Shown piece after piece: positions 25,004 through 32,575 of a stretch of 35,290 nt of DNA. Made by a program: the position numbers and the translations under genes. How positions within the stretch are numbered: the first letter of the stretch is position 1; the number at the start of each line of letters is the position of its first letter. The notes below the pieces were generated by a model. That model had not been told where the DNA came from. It made no database searches and was given only the letters and a program-made list of their open reading frames with translations. Source of the DNA: Streptomyces sabulosicollis. GTDB taxonomy: Bacteria; Actinomycetota; Actinomycetes; Streptomycetales; Streptomycetaceae. The stretch lies in assembly GCF_016103465.1 (NCBI RefSeq), contig NZ_JAEEAP010000045.1:1-35290 (forward strand). Direction: 5' to 3'.

Positions 25004-26161
25004 ATGAGAGCGCTGAGGCGGGCGACCGCTGCGGTGACCGCCGCCGTCGCCGTCCTGACCGGATGCTCGGCCGGTGGCGACGACGACCCGCCCACCCCCC
25101 AAGGCCAGGTGCGGGGCATCACGCTGCCCGCCTGGAACACCGACGACTACGACCGTCCCGAGGCCCGTCGCTATCTGCGGCAGATCGCCGGCACCGGCGC
25201 CCGGTGGGTGGTCTTCACCCCCACCTGGTACCAGAAAGGGACCCGGCGCTCCACGATGCACACCACCGAGGAGACAGCGAGCGACAGCGGTGTGCGGCGG
25301 ATCGTCGGCCTGGCCCACGGCGCCGGACTGAAGGTGATGCTCAAACCGCATGTGGACCTGGTGGACGGCGGCGACCGGGCCGGTATCCGGCCCGCCGACC
25401 CGGACGCCTGGTTCACCGCGTACCGGCGCTTCATCACCCACTACGCCCGGCTGGCCGACGAGCTGGACGTGGAGCAGTTCGCCGTCGGCACCGAACTGGC
25501 CGGCACCTCCACCGACCGGCGCCGCTGGAGCGATGTCATCGCCGCGGTGCGCGACACCTACGGCGGCCCGCTGACCTACGCCGCCAACTACGACGAGTAC
25601 ACCCGTATCCGCTTCTGGGGCGCTCTCGATCTGATCGGCATCGACGCCTACTGGCCACTGGCCGACTCCGCCACCACCGACCCCGCCCGGCTGGCGAAGG
25701 GCTGGAGGCCGATCGTCGCCGAACTCGCCGCGTTCGCCGCCCGGTTGGACAGGAAGATCCTGTTCACCGAGGCCGGCTACGCCAGCCAGCGGGGCGCCGT
25801 CGCCGCGCCGTACTCCTGGACCGTCAGCGAGCGCGCGGCGGCGGACGAGCAGTCCGCCGCGTATGAGGCGCTGCTGACCGCCTTCGACGGCCGGCCGTGG
25901 TGGGCCGGGGTGTGCTGGTGGATGTGGGACGACTGGCCGGACAGCGGCGAGACCGCCCCGCGGCTGGCCTACACCCCCCATGGCAAGCCTGCCGAGCAGG
26001 TGCTGCGCCGCTGGTGGCGGGGGTTACCCGGGGGTGTAGGCCAGCCGCCGCGGGTCACGGGGAGCAGTTCTCGCTGGATCCGCTCGCGCTCACCCGCAGC
26101 GCTCCGCCGGAGGTGTTGGCGCTGTCGGCGAGGCAGTAGCCGGACACGTTCTGCACGATGA
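25004..26161 (+). CDS. GH113-like glycoside hydrolase lipoprotein with aberrant C terminus
   Basis: A 385-residue predicted lipoprotein. The signal MRALRRATAAVTAAVAVLTGC carries a lipobox with lipidated Cys21. A TIM-barrel hydrolase body follows, with RGITLPAWNTDDY, WVVFTPTWYQ, VMLKPHVDL, FAVGTELAG (putative acid/base Glu164), DLIGIDAYWPL, ILFTEAGYAS (putative nucleophile Glu256) and WWAGVCWWMWDDWPD. This matches GH113-type beta-mannanase-like enzymes. It probably trims the polymer made by the divergent operon. Family-like sequence ends near Trp337-Trp338. The last 45 or so residues are Arg/Ser-rich, run across an inverted repeat and lie antisense to a GH28 remnant, so the native stop seems lost by rearrangement. 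GAGGAAGG upstream supports the start. Confidence 0.75.
   Translation: MRALRRATAAVTAAVAVLTGCSAGGDDDPPTPQGQVRGITLPAWNTDDYDRPEARRYLRQIAGTGARWVVFTPTWYQKGTRRSTMHTTEETASDSGVRRIVGLAHGAGLKVMLKPHVDLVDGGDRAGIRPADPDAWFTAYRRFITHYARLADELDVEQFAVGTELAGTSTDRRRWSDVIAAVRDTYGGPLTYAANYDEYTRIRFWGALDLIGIDAYWPLADSATTDPARLAKGWRPIVAELAAFAARLDRKILFTEAGYASQRGAVAAPYSWTVSERAAADEQSAAYEALLTAFDGRPWWAGVCWWMWDDWPDSGETAPRLAYTPHGKPAEQVLRRWWRGLPGGVGQPPRVTGSSSRWIRSRSPAALRRRCWRCRRGSSRTRSAR
25960..26048. repeat. 19-bp perfect inverted repeat at hydrolase 3' end
   Basis: GCGGCTGGCCTACACCCCC (25960-25978), which encodes RLAYTP of the hydrolase, recurs as its exact reverse complement at 26030-26048, with a 51-nt spacer. The second copy lies between the end of hydrolase homology and the GH28 remnant's stop codon. 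It looks like a rearrangement scar rather than a terminator because the loop is long. Confidence 0.9.
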
Positions 26162-26525
26162 CGTCCGCCGGGCTGTCGCCGCCGCGCTGTGCGGTGAAGT
26201 GGGCGAGGCGCAGCGCGCTCCCGGAGTTGGCGATGACCGCCGGACGGCCGTCGTCCTTGCGGTGAACCCGATGTCGGTGAGCCCGTCGCCGTAGAGCATC
26301 GCGTTGTGGAAGTGGCTGTGGCCGTGGTCCTGGTAGTCGTCGTTCGGATTGGACTCGGGCTTGTCATAGGTGTCCGCGCTCGAACCGAGGATGGTGGCCC
26401 CGGAGTCCAGTTGGAGGGTCACCTCGCTCTTGAGGTGGACGGTGTTCTTGGATTTGTCCTGTCCGGACGGGAAGCGGACGATCCCGCCCCCGGCGCTGTT
26501 GGCCGCGGTCGTCTGCGCCGGACCA
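26055..26525 (-). pseudogene. GH28 polygalacturonase remnant with internal deletion
   Basis: Two pieces of one GH28-like gene remain on the minus strand. The 5' piece (about 26262-26510) reads AANSAGGGIVRFPSG, NTVHLKSEVTLQLDSGATIL and YQDHGHSHFHNAMLYGDGL, ending at DIGFT. The 3' piece is in another frame (about 26258 down to the TGA at 26055-26057) and reads DDGRPAVIANSGSALRLAHF, VIVQNVSGYCLADSANTSGG and ASGSSENCSP. Between them the catalytic core, normally a few hundred residues, is missing, with the junction at about 26258-26262. The N-terminal signal and first strands are also absent. The protein cannot be active. The remaining coding sequence is otherwise clean, so the loss may be fairly recent. 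Confidence 0.85.
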
Positions 26526-26538
26526 AAAAGGTAGGACC

Positions 26539-26559
26539 TATCTTCCGCTGTGGAAGGTA
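26539..26559. promoter_or_regulatory. MerR-like dyad of unknown target
   Basis: TATCTTCC and GGAAGGTA flank GCTGT, a 21-bp dyad with one mismatched pair, in an unusually A+T-rich patch at the cut 5' end of the GH28 remnant. Its form recalls MerR-family operators, but no MerR gene and no clear promoter boxes are next to it. It may be a leftover of the lost GH28 promoter. Confidence 0.3.
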
Positions 26560-26671
26560 ATAGGCGGATCCCAGCTGTCCATGGCCCCAGCCGCCGCACG
26601 GCGCGGGCGACGCCCTCGACGTGCCGACGCCGCGACCGCCTGCCCGGTCGGTGATCGCCTACGATCCCGCT

Positions 26672-27106
26672 GTGGCTCCCTTCCGCGTCGAGCGGCGCTC
26701 CCCCCTGCCCGTCGGCGAGACCTGGCGACGGCTCACCGACTGGCCGCGCCACGGCGCCCATGTGCCGCTGAGCGGCGTCACCGTGCGCCCGGCGGGACCG
26801 ACCCGGGTGGGCACCGTGGTCGTGGTGCGCACCGGTGTCGGCCGCGCCGGGTTCGACGACCCCATGGAGGTCGTGCGCTGGGACCCGCCCACCGGTGACG
26901 CTCCCGGCGGCTGCAGGCTGGAGAAGCGCGGCTCGGTGGTCCTCGGATGGGCCGAGATCGAGGTCCGCCCCCGGGATGGCGGATCCGAGGTGGTATGGCG
27001 CGAGGAGGCCCGGCTCCGGGGGCTGCCCCGCCTGTTCGACCCGCCCACGGCCTGGTCCGGCCGTCTGCTCTTCGGCCGAGTGGTCGACGCACTGCTCGAG
27101 GACTGA
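26672..27106 (+). CDS. SRPBCC (START-like) family protein
   Basis: A 144-residue single-domain protein. It starts VAPFRVERRSPLPVGETWRRLTDWPRHGAHVP and goes on through VGTVVVVRTGVGRAGFDDPMEVVRWDPP, SVVLGWAEIEVRP and GSEVVWREEARL, the alternating strands and closing helix (WSGRLLFGRVVDALLED) of the polyketide-cyclase/dehydrase-like SRPBCC fold. Such proteins bind hydrophobic ligands in a deep pocket; no catalytic role is assignable. TACGAT (26660-26665) ends 6 nt before the GTG, indicating a leaderless transcript. The frame extends to 26621, but that part is proline/arginine-rich noise. It lies between two decayed genes yet looks intact. Confidence 0.8.
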   Translation: MAPFRVERRSPLPVGETWRRLTDWPRHGAHVPLSGVTVRPAGPTRVGTVVVVRTGVGRAGFDDPMEVVRWDPPTGDAPGGCRLEKRGSVVLGWAEIEVRPRDGGSEVVWREEARLRGLPRLFDPPTAWSGRLLFGRVVDALLED

Positions 27107-27189
27107 CGGCCGCCCTGCCCCACCGGTCGCCTCGCTCCACGGGTAGTGCAGTGCCGACCAGAACGGATGTGCAGATACTCGGCCATAAC

Positions 27190-27203
27190 CCCACCCGCGT
27201 GGG
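27190..27203. repeat. Small hairpin immediately before the TnpB remnant
   Basis: CCCAC (27190-27194), CCGC loop, GTGGG (27199-27203) lie directly before the ATG at 27204. IS200/IS605-type elements carry subterminal hairpins, so this may be a left-end trace. The stem is only 5 bp. Confidence 0.35.
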
Positions 27204-27599
27204 ATGATCGACATGCAACTGAGGTACAGCTTCCGCCTGTGCCCGAACGGTCCTCAGCGCGCGGCGCTGGCCATGGCGTTCGGGTGTGCGCGAGTGGTCC
27301 ACAACGATGCGCTCCGCGCCCGTGAGACCGCCCGCGCCGCAGGCGAGGCGTTCCCGAAGACCGGGGAACTGTCCAAGCTGCTGATCACCGAGGCCAAGCT
27401 CACCGAAGAGCGGCCGACGCGCGACGGGCCGGGGAGATCCGCACCATCCCGGGCGAGACCCGTCCCGAGGGTCCGGTGCGGGTCGCCGACGGAGTCCTCG
27501 ACACCGTCATCACCGAAGCGGCCGGGACCACCTGAACCGAAGCCGCCGAGCCGTCCGAGCCGTCAAAGCGGTTGTACGTGCCACCCGTTGGGGTGGTGA
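27204..27599 (+). pseudogene. Truncated TnpB (IS200/IS605-type) remnant
   Basis: The first 66 or so residues (MIDMQLRYSFRLCPNGPQRA, FGCARVVHNDALRAREAA-like region, FPKTGELSKLLITEAKLTEE) match the N terminus of TnpB, the RNA-guided nuclease of IS200/IS605-type elements. Full TnpB is usually near 400 residues; here the RuvC-like and zinc-finger parts are absent. After about 27407 the frame turns proline/arginine-rich. A neighbouring frame is open from about 27410 to a TGA near 27536 (DARRAGEIRTIPGETRPEG), of unknown origin. No TnpA is nearby. The piece is inactive and marks past mobile-element activity in the rearranged stretch. Confidence 0.75.
27581..27596. repeat. Perfect 6-bp hairpin after the TnpB remnant
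   Basis: CCACCC (27581-27586), GTTG loop, GGGTGG (27591-27596). It may be a right-end hairpin or guide-RNA scaffold trace of the element, or a short terminator. It touches the -35 box of the next gene. Confidence 0.4.
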
Positions 27600-27624
27600 C
27601 GCTCGGGTGATCATGCGCTACGCT
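27596..27624 (+). promoter_or_regulatory. Promoter of the FAD oxidoreductase gene
   Basis: GTGACG (27596-27601) and TACGCT (27619-27624) with a 17-nt spacer match the housekeeping actinomycete pattern. The ATG at 27632 lies 7 nt after the -10 box, so the transcript is probably leaderless. Confidence 0.6.
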
Positions 27625-27631
27625 CCGTAGT

Positions 27632-28993
27632 ATGGGGGTGCCGGGGGAAGTTACGGGGCGAGGGACCGCGGTGGTGGTCGGCGGAGGTCTCGCCGGGCTG
27701 CTGGCCGCATGGGCGCTGCGGGGATATGCCGAGCGCATTGTCATCGTCGAGCGCGACCGCTATCCGGAGGGGCCGGAGTTCCGCTCGGGCGTTCCGCAGG
27801 CGCGTCACGCGCATCTGCTGCTCGAGGCCGGGCATCGGGCGCTGGAGGGGCTGATGCCCGGCGCCCGCGAGGAATTGCTGGCCGCGGGCGCGGTGCGGGT
27901 TCCGATGTCGGGCGTGCGCTGGCTCAGCGCGGCCGGGTGGCTCGCGGAGTACCAGAGCGAGGTCGCGTTCCTCTCGTGCGGCAGACCGCTGCTCGACCAT
28001 ACGGTGCTGCGCCGGGTCCGCGCCGAGCCCACGGTGCGATGGCTGGAGAACACCGATGTCGTCGGGCTCCTCGGCACACCGCGCGAGCTGACGGGGGTCC
28101 AGGTCCGGGCGCGGGGCGACGCCCGCGCCCGGGTGCGCGAGCTGCGCGCGGAGATGGTGGTCGACGCCTCCGGGCGCACCTCATCGGTCCCCTCCTGGCT
28201 GGTCCGGCTGGGCTGCCCGGCCGCCCCCGAGGAGCGCGTCGACGCGGGGGTGTCGTACGCCAGCCGGCTGTACCACCGCCCCGCCGGGCAGGACCCGGGC
28301 TTCGACGCGCTCTATCTGCAGACCAAGGCCCCCGACGCGCCCAGGCTCGGGGTGGTGCTGCCGGTGGAGGGCGGCCGGTGGATCGCCAGCGTCGGCAGCA
28401 TGCGGGGAGCGCAGGCCGAGCCCGGCGTGGCCGGTTTCGACCGGCAGCTGCGGCTGCTGCGGGATCCCAGCCTGCGCGAGCTGCTGGCGGACGCCGAGCC
28501 CGCCGGTGCGGTCCGCGGCTTCTGGCCCGGCCCGGGTGTGCGGCGTCACTACGAGCGCCGGGCGCCGCGGGGGCTGGTCGTCATCGGCGACGCCGTATGC
28601 ACCTTCAACCCCGTCTACGGCCAGGGCATCACCGTGGCCGCGCTCGGCGCCAGCGCCCTGCGCGCCGCCGCCGAGCGCCACGGCGGCATCGGCCACCGGA
28701 CCGCGCGCACCGCCCGTAAGGGCATCGTGGCCGCCACGGACAGCGCGTGGATGCTGTCCTCCAGCGAGGACGTGCGCTTCCCCACCACCACGGGGGGCCC
28801 GGCCGGAGTGGGGGTGCGGGCCCAGCACCGATATCTGGACCGGGTCATGCGGCGTGCCACCGTCGACCCGGGGGTCTGCAAGGCCCTGCACGAGGTGATG
28901 TCGCTGGTCGCCACCCCCACCGCGCTGATGCGCCCCGCCGTTCTCGGGGCCGTGCTGCGCGGGGGAGGGAGCGGCCGACCCGCATCCCCCTAG
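27632..28993 (+). CDS. FAD-dependent oxidoreductase/monooxygenase-like protein
   Basis: A 453-residue flavoprotein. The N-terminal dinucleotide-binding motif VVVGGGLAGLLAAWAL (Gly17, Gly19, Gly22) is followed by Glu40 at the end of the second strand. GRPLLDHTVLRRV, VVDASGRTSSVPSWL and the second FAD motif VVIGDAVCTFNPVYGQGITV also match the PHBH/geranylgeranyl-reductase-like group. GVPQARHAHLLLEAG is a typical early motif of a subgroup often found in secondary metabolism. It probably oxidises or reduces a hydrophobic substrate; the substrate is unknown and no pathway partner is adjacent. The start is fixed by the promoter 7 nt upstream. It stands alone, followed by another promoter-like pair. 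Confidence 0.83.
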   Translation: MGVPGEVTGRGTAVVVGGGLAGLLAAWALRGYAERIVIVERDRYPEGPEFRSGVPQARHAHLLLEAGHRALEGLMPGAREELLAAGAVRVPMSGVRWLSAAGWLAEYQSEVAFLSCGRPLLDHTVLRRVRAEPTVRWLENTDVVGLLGTPRELTGVQVRARGDARARVRELRAEMVVDASGRTSSVPSWLVRLGCPAAPEERVDAGVSYASRLYHRPAGQDPGFDALYLQTKAPDAPRLGVVLPVEGGRWIASVGSMRGAQAEPGVAGFDRQLRLLRDPSLRELLADAEPAGAVRGFWPGPGVRRHYERRAPRGLVVIGDAVCTFNPVYGQGITVAALGASALRAAAERHGGIGHRTARTARKGIVAATDSAWMLSSSEDVRFPTTTGGPAGVGVRAQHRYLDRVMRRATVDPGVCKALHEVMSLVATPTALMRPAVLGAVLRGGGSGRPASP

Positions 28994-29009
28994 TGATCGT
29001 CGCGGATCA

Positions 29010-29038
29010 CGGACGGTGCCGGGCGGCCGCCCTAGCAT
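29010..29038 (+). promoter_or_regulatory. Possible promoter of the discoidin/SUKH fusion gene
   Basis: TAGCAT (29033-29038) is a good -10 box; CGGACG (29010-29015) is a partial -35 at 17 nt. A small dyad GTGATC-N6-GATCAC (28993-29010) overlaps the -35 and the preceding stop codon. The leader to the GTG at 29123 would be about 78 nt. Confidence 0.4.
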
Positions 29039-29122
29039 CGGCGGCATCCGGGTGTTGCGGCCACCCGCACCCATGCCCCGACGACATGTCAATGGACCAG
29101 ACGGCCCTCTCAGGAGCACAGC

Positions 29123-31807
29123 GTGCGAGCGACTTTTGCGGATTTCACCATCGATCCGCCGCGATTCGGCAATGGCACGGCCCGGTACGTACGGTGCCAT
29201 CCCGACCGCGACCGTCTCGCGATCGGCGCGGGTGGACGCGTCGAGCTCGACTTCGCGCTGGACGGCGGCGAGCTGCCGGAGCAGCTGACGCTGACCCTGG
29301 TCGCGCGGGTCTCACCGCTGGGGGAGTCCCTGGGATGCGCGCCCATCGACATCACCGTCAACGGGTACGCGGTGATCTCGCGGTTCACCGTGCCCGGTGG
29401 CGCCCGCCCCCGCGAGGTGGCCTTCGCGGTGCCCGGTGAGGCCCTGGCGGCGGGCGTGAACACGCTGTGCGTCGGCGGCTGCGCCGAGGCGCGCGGGCTG
29501 CTCTGGCTGTACCGGATCACCGTCGAGCCCTCCCGCATCTGCGCCCGTATGCACCTCATGGCGGAGGAGCGGCCCGCCGAGGCGGCGGTGTGCGCCTACC
29601 GCACCGAGCGGCGCGTCCCGGGCCGCGCCGAATGGCGGCCCGCCCCACGGCTGCTGGTCCATCTCGACCGCGGCGAGGGCTCGCTGCCGGTCCGGCTCGC
29701 CTGGCGCGGGCAGGACGGCGCGGAGGCGTCGATCGGCTTCCAGCCGGCGATGACGGAGTTCTACGGACACCGCAGGGCCGCCGACGGCACGCTCACCGAG
29801 TACCGGGGGGTGCTGGAGGGCCGCTCGCCGCTGCGGGACAGCGCGCTGGAGGAGGTGATGCACCGCTTCCGCACGGTGGAGGGCGGTGGCGCCGGGGGTC
29901 CCGGTCCCGGCCACGAGCTGCGCCTGCTGATCGAGGACGGGGGGCCGCCCGTCGAGCGGGTCATCTGGGGCGATCCGTCGGGGCACTCCGGCACGGTGTC
30001 ACTGCTCGCCGCCGAGCCCGGCCCGGAGGCCGAGGTGACCGACCTGGTCACCAAGGTGCGGGCGCACAGCGAGTTCGCGGAGGTGGGCGAGGTCGCGGAG
30101 AACCTGCTGCACGACTCGTGGCACAAGTGGCTGGGCCATGGCGACCGCGCCTGGCTGGAGTTCACCCTGCGGCGGCCGGCGGCAGTCGGCCACTACGTCC
30201 TGACCTCGGCCAACGACGTCCCGGGCCGCGACCCGAAGGACTGGACCCTCAGGGGCTCGAACGACGGGGAGCACTGGGTGGACCTCGACTCCCGCGTCGA
30301 GGAGAGCTTCGCGCACCGCCATCAGTCCCGGGGGTTCACCTTCCCCACCGCCACGGCCTACCGCCACTACCGCCTGGAGATCACCCGGAACGCGGGGGAG
30401 GACCAGATCCAGCTCTCCCAGGTCCGCCTCTTCACCTCCGCCCCCCAGCCGAAGGGCTTCATCGGCCACTACCAGCGGGCGGGCGAGGCGCCCACCGGAT
30501 ACCGCGGCACATCGGTGTCGGCCGCCCCGGACCCGGCGTCCGCGACGGCGCCGCCGCGGACCGTCGAGCAGTGGCGGTCCTATCTGGCGGAGTACAGCGC
30601 GACCATCCTCCGGGTGGCCGACGAGGAGGATCTGAGCGAGGTCAGCGACGAGCAGCGGGCCGCCGGGTGGCTCGGCTCCAAGGGCGCCGACGAGGAGAGC
30701 ATCCTCGCCCTGGAGGAGCGGCTCGGCACCCGGCTCCCGCCGAGCTACCGCGCCTTCCTGGGCGCCTCCGACGGCTGGCTGAACATCAGCCCGTTCATGT
30801 GGCGGATGCGTAACTCCAAGACCGTCGGCTGGCTGCGCGAGGCCGACCCCGAGACCTGGAGCGTCATCCGGGGCGGCGAGGGCGAGGACTGGGACGACAC
30901 CGCGTTCATGGACCGGGCGCTGCTGGTCTCCGAGGAGGGCGACGCACAGCACTGGCTGCTGGACCCCGCCGATGTGTCCGAGGACGGCGAGTGGGCCGCG
31001 TACATCTGGGCGAGCTGGTACCCGGCCCTGGGGGACCGGCACGCCTCGTTCGCCGAGCTGGTGGCCGAGGAGCGCACCGGCTTCGAGGACCAGGCGGCCC
31101 CCGAGGTGCGCACGGGGCGGCCCGGAACCGCCGAGGACCTGGTGGCCGAGGGCAGGGCGCAGGCCCTGCGGGGCGAAGTGCGGAAGGCGATGGCCACGTT
31201 CGAGCAGGCCGCGGTCAAGGGCTCGGGCGCCGGCGCCTATCTGGGGATCATCCTCGGGGCGTTCCTCGACATCAGCGCCGCCCACCACTGGATACGCACC
31301 GGCATCCTCGGGGACCCGCGCGTCCTCGAGGCGATCGGCATGGAGCAGTTACGCGCCGAGGCCGCCCCGCTCTATCTGCGCTGCGCGGCCGAGGAGTGGA
31401 CCGGCGCCCCCGGTGGCTACCTCTCGGCCCTCGGCGACATCCTGCCGCGGCTCCCCGACGGCGTGGACGGTGTCGTGGGCGCGGGCCGTGCGGCCGCGGG
31501 CGGCGCCGCCACCGAGGATGGCGACACCGCCGCCTGGATGGCCAGGGCCGCCGCCTTCGTCCCGCCGGTCCTGCCCGAGTCCCGCACCTTCCAGCAGGCC
31601 CTGGACCTGGCCAGGGCGCTGGCCGACCGTGGCGCCACCGATCAGTCCTGGGCCGTGATCGAGGCCGCCCTGCCGCACTGGCACTGCGACTCCCCGCACC
31701 GCATCGCCCCGGTCGTCCTGCTCACCGATCCGGCCTTCCGCGAGGTGGTCACCCCGGCCCGGGCGCGTCGCGTCGTCACCACGCCCCGCGGGGAGTTCCG
31801 CGAGTAG
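29123..31807 (+). CDS. Multidomain protein with discoidin-like and SUKH-like domains
   Basis: An 894-residue soluble protein without signal peptide or membrane segment. The N-terminal 300 residues are beta-rich and unassigned. Residues about 302-439 look like an F5/8-type C (discoidin) sugar-binding domain: NLLHDSWHKWLG, WLEFTLRRPAAVGHYVLTSA, DPKDWTLRGSNDGEHWVDLD, YRHYRLEITRNAG and LSQVRLF. Residues about 479-650 look like an SMI1/KNR4 (SUKH) domain: ILALEERLGTRLPPSYRAFL, GASDGWLNI, DPADVSEDGEWAAYIW and SFAELVAEE. The last 240 residues are alpha-helical repeats (AEGRAQALRGEVRKAMATFE). SUKH proteins are often immunity proteins against nuclease toxins, but a single large fusion like this need not be one. 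AGGAG (29112-29116) sets the GTG start. Function unknown. Confidence 0.75.
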   Translation: MRATFADFTIDPPRFGNGTARYVRCHPDRDRLAIGAGGRVELDFALDGGELPEQLTLTLVARVSPLGESLGCAPIDITVNGYAVISRFTVPGGARPREVAFAVPGEALAAGVNTLCVGGCAEARGLLWLYRITVEPSRICARMHLMAEERPAEAAVCAYRTERRVPGRAEWRPAPRLLVHLDRGEGSLPVRLAWRGQDGAEASIGFQPAMTEFYGHRRAADGTLTEYRGVLEGRSPLRDSALEEVMHRFRTVEGGGAGGPGPGHELRLLIEDGGPPVERVIWGDPSGHSGTVSLLAAEPGPEAEVTDLVTKVRAHSEFAEVGEVAENLLHDSWHKWLGHGDRAWLEFTLRRPAAVGHYVLTSANDVPGRDPKDWTLRGSNDGEHWVDLDSRVEESFAHRHQSRGFTFPTATAYRHYRLEITRNAGEDQIQLSQVRLFTSAPQPKGFIGHYQRAGEAPTGYRGTSVSAAPDPASATAPPRTVEQWRSYLAEYSATILRVADEEDLSEVSDEQRAAGWLGSKGADEESILALEERLGTRLPPSYRAFLGASDGWLNISPFMWRMRNSKTVGWLREADPETWSVIRGGEGEDWDDTAFMDRALLVSEEGDAQHWLLDPADVSEDGEWAAYIWASWYPALGDRHASFAELVAEERTGFEDQAAPEVRTGRPGTAEDLVAEGRAQALRGEVRKAMATFEQAAVKGSGAGAYLGIILGAFLDISAAHHWIRTGILGDPRVLEAIGMEQLRAEAAPLYLRCAAEEWTGAPGGYLSALGDILPRLPDGVDGVVGAGRAAAGGAATEDGDTAAWMARAAAFVPPVLPESRTFQQALDLARALADRGATDQSWAVIEAALPHWHCDSPHRIAPVVLLTDPAFREVVTPARARRVVTTPRGEFRE

Positions 31808-31849
31808 CGCCCGGCTCCACACAGCCCGGCCCTCGACCGCCATGGCCTC

Positions 31850-32443
31850 CTACGGCCTGCCGTACGCCGCCGGAAGGCCGTCCAGGAGAGTGCCGAGCGC
31901 GGACGTGACCAGCGCGCACACCTCGTCCGGATCCGCGTCCGCCAGCGGCTCCTTGCCCACCAGCACCCGCATCATCCCTATGCCGAGCAGCCAGGACAGT
32001 GCCAGATCCGCCCGCAGTTCGTGGTTGTCGGCGCTGGACAGGGACGCCAGCACCCGCGCGTAGTCGTCGCTGATGGCGCGCACCGCCGTACCGATCTCAT
32101 CGCCGCTGTCCACCGAGCGCAGCAGCGTGGCCAGCGCGCGGCCGCCCGGTTCCCTGCCGCCGTGGCCCAGCAGCCCGCGCAGGGCGGCCTCCAGCAGCTC
32201 ATGGGGCGGGGTGGTGCGCAACTGCTCCTCCCCGTTGTGCGCGATCACCTCGCCGAACAGCGCTCTCTTCGAGCCGAAGTAGCGGAACAGCAGCGCCTGG
32301 TTGACCCCCGCGCGATCGGCGATGTCCCGGACCGTCGCCCGTTCGTAGCCCCGCTCGGCGAACAGCGCCGCCGCGGACTCCAGCAGCCGCCGACGTGTGT
32401 TCCGCGCGTCCCGGTGCTGTCCCTCGGACACGGTCGTCCCCAT
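31850..32443 (-). CDS. TetR-family regulator of the P450 operon
   Basis: A 197-residue regulator. The HTH domain (about residues 14-62) has RRRLLESAAALFAERGYERA, TVRDIADRAGVNQALLFRYF and GSKRALFGEVIA. The C-terminal domain is of normal length for TetR. ATG 32443 is preferred over GTG 32446 because the AGAGGGG site gives better spacing. The gene is divergent from the P450 gene, whose promoter contains a perfect 16-bp palindrome, the likely binding site. It is convergent with the discoidin/SUKH gene, 42 nt away. The ligand may be the P450 substrate or product; this is inference. Confidence 0.9.
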   Translation of the reverse strand: MGTTVSEGQHRDARNTRRRLLESAAALFAERGYERATVRDIADRAGVNQALLFRYFGSKRALFGEVIAHNGEEQLRTTPPHELLEAALRGLLGHGGREPGGRALATLLRSVDSGDEIGTAVRAISDDYARVLASLSSADNHELRADLALSWLLGIGMMRVLVGKEPLADADPDEVCALVTSALGTLLDGLPAAYGRP

Positions 32444-32513
32444 CACGACACCCCTCTCGTCTGCCCCACGGCGATTCCCTTCGGTCCGTCAGATCAACGG
32501 CGCAAAGGGGCCG

Positions 32514-32560
32514 TTGACCGTACCAGCCGCCGCCTCCTACGTTTGTAAGCACCTGCTTAC
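32514..32560 (+). promoter_or_regulatory. P450 promoter with TetR operator
   Basis: TTGACC (32514-32519) and TACGTT (32538-32543) form a -35/-10 pair with 18-nt spacing. The expected start falls inside the perfect palindrome GTAAGCA-CC-TGCTTAC (32545-32560). This is a textbook repression layout: the TetR from the divergent gene bound here would block initiation. The ribosome-binding site GGGAGG (32565-32570) follows. Confidence 0.85.
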
Positions 32561-32575
32561 GCAAGGGAGGTCACG

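Noticed and set aside
26090-27214. Intact 374-residue minus-strand gene covering the GH28 piece
   Set aside because: Most of it is antisense to the SRPBCC gene and noise; only the 5' GH28 piece is homologous, and the frame breaks at the deletion.
27204-27599. Functional TnpB RNA-guided nuclease
   Set aside because: The RuvC-like catalytic region and zinc finger are missing.
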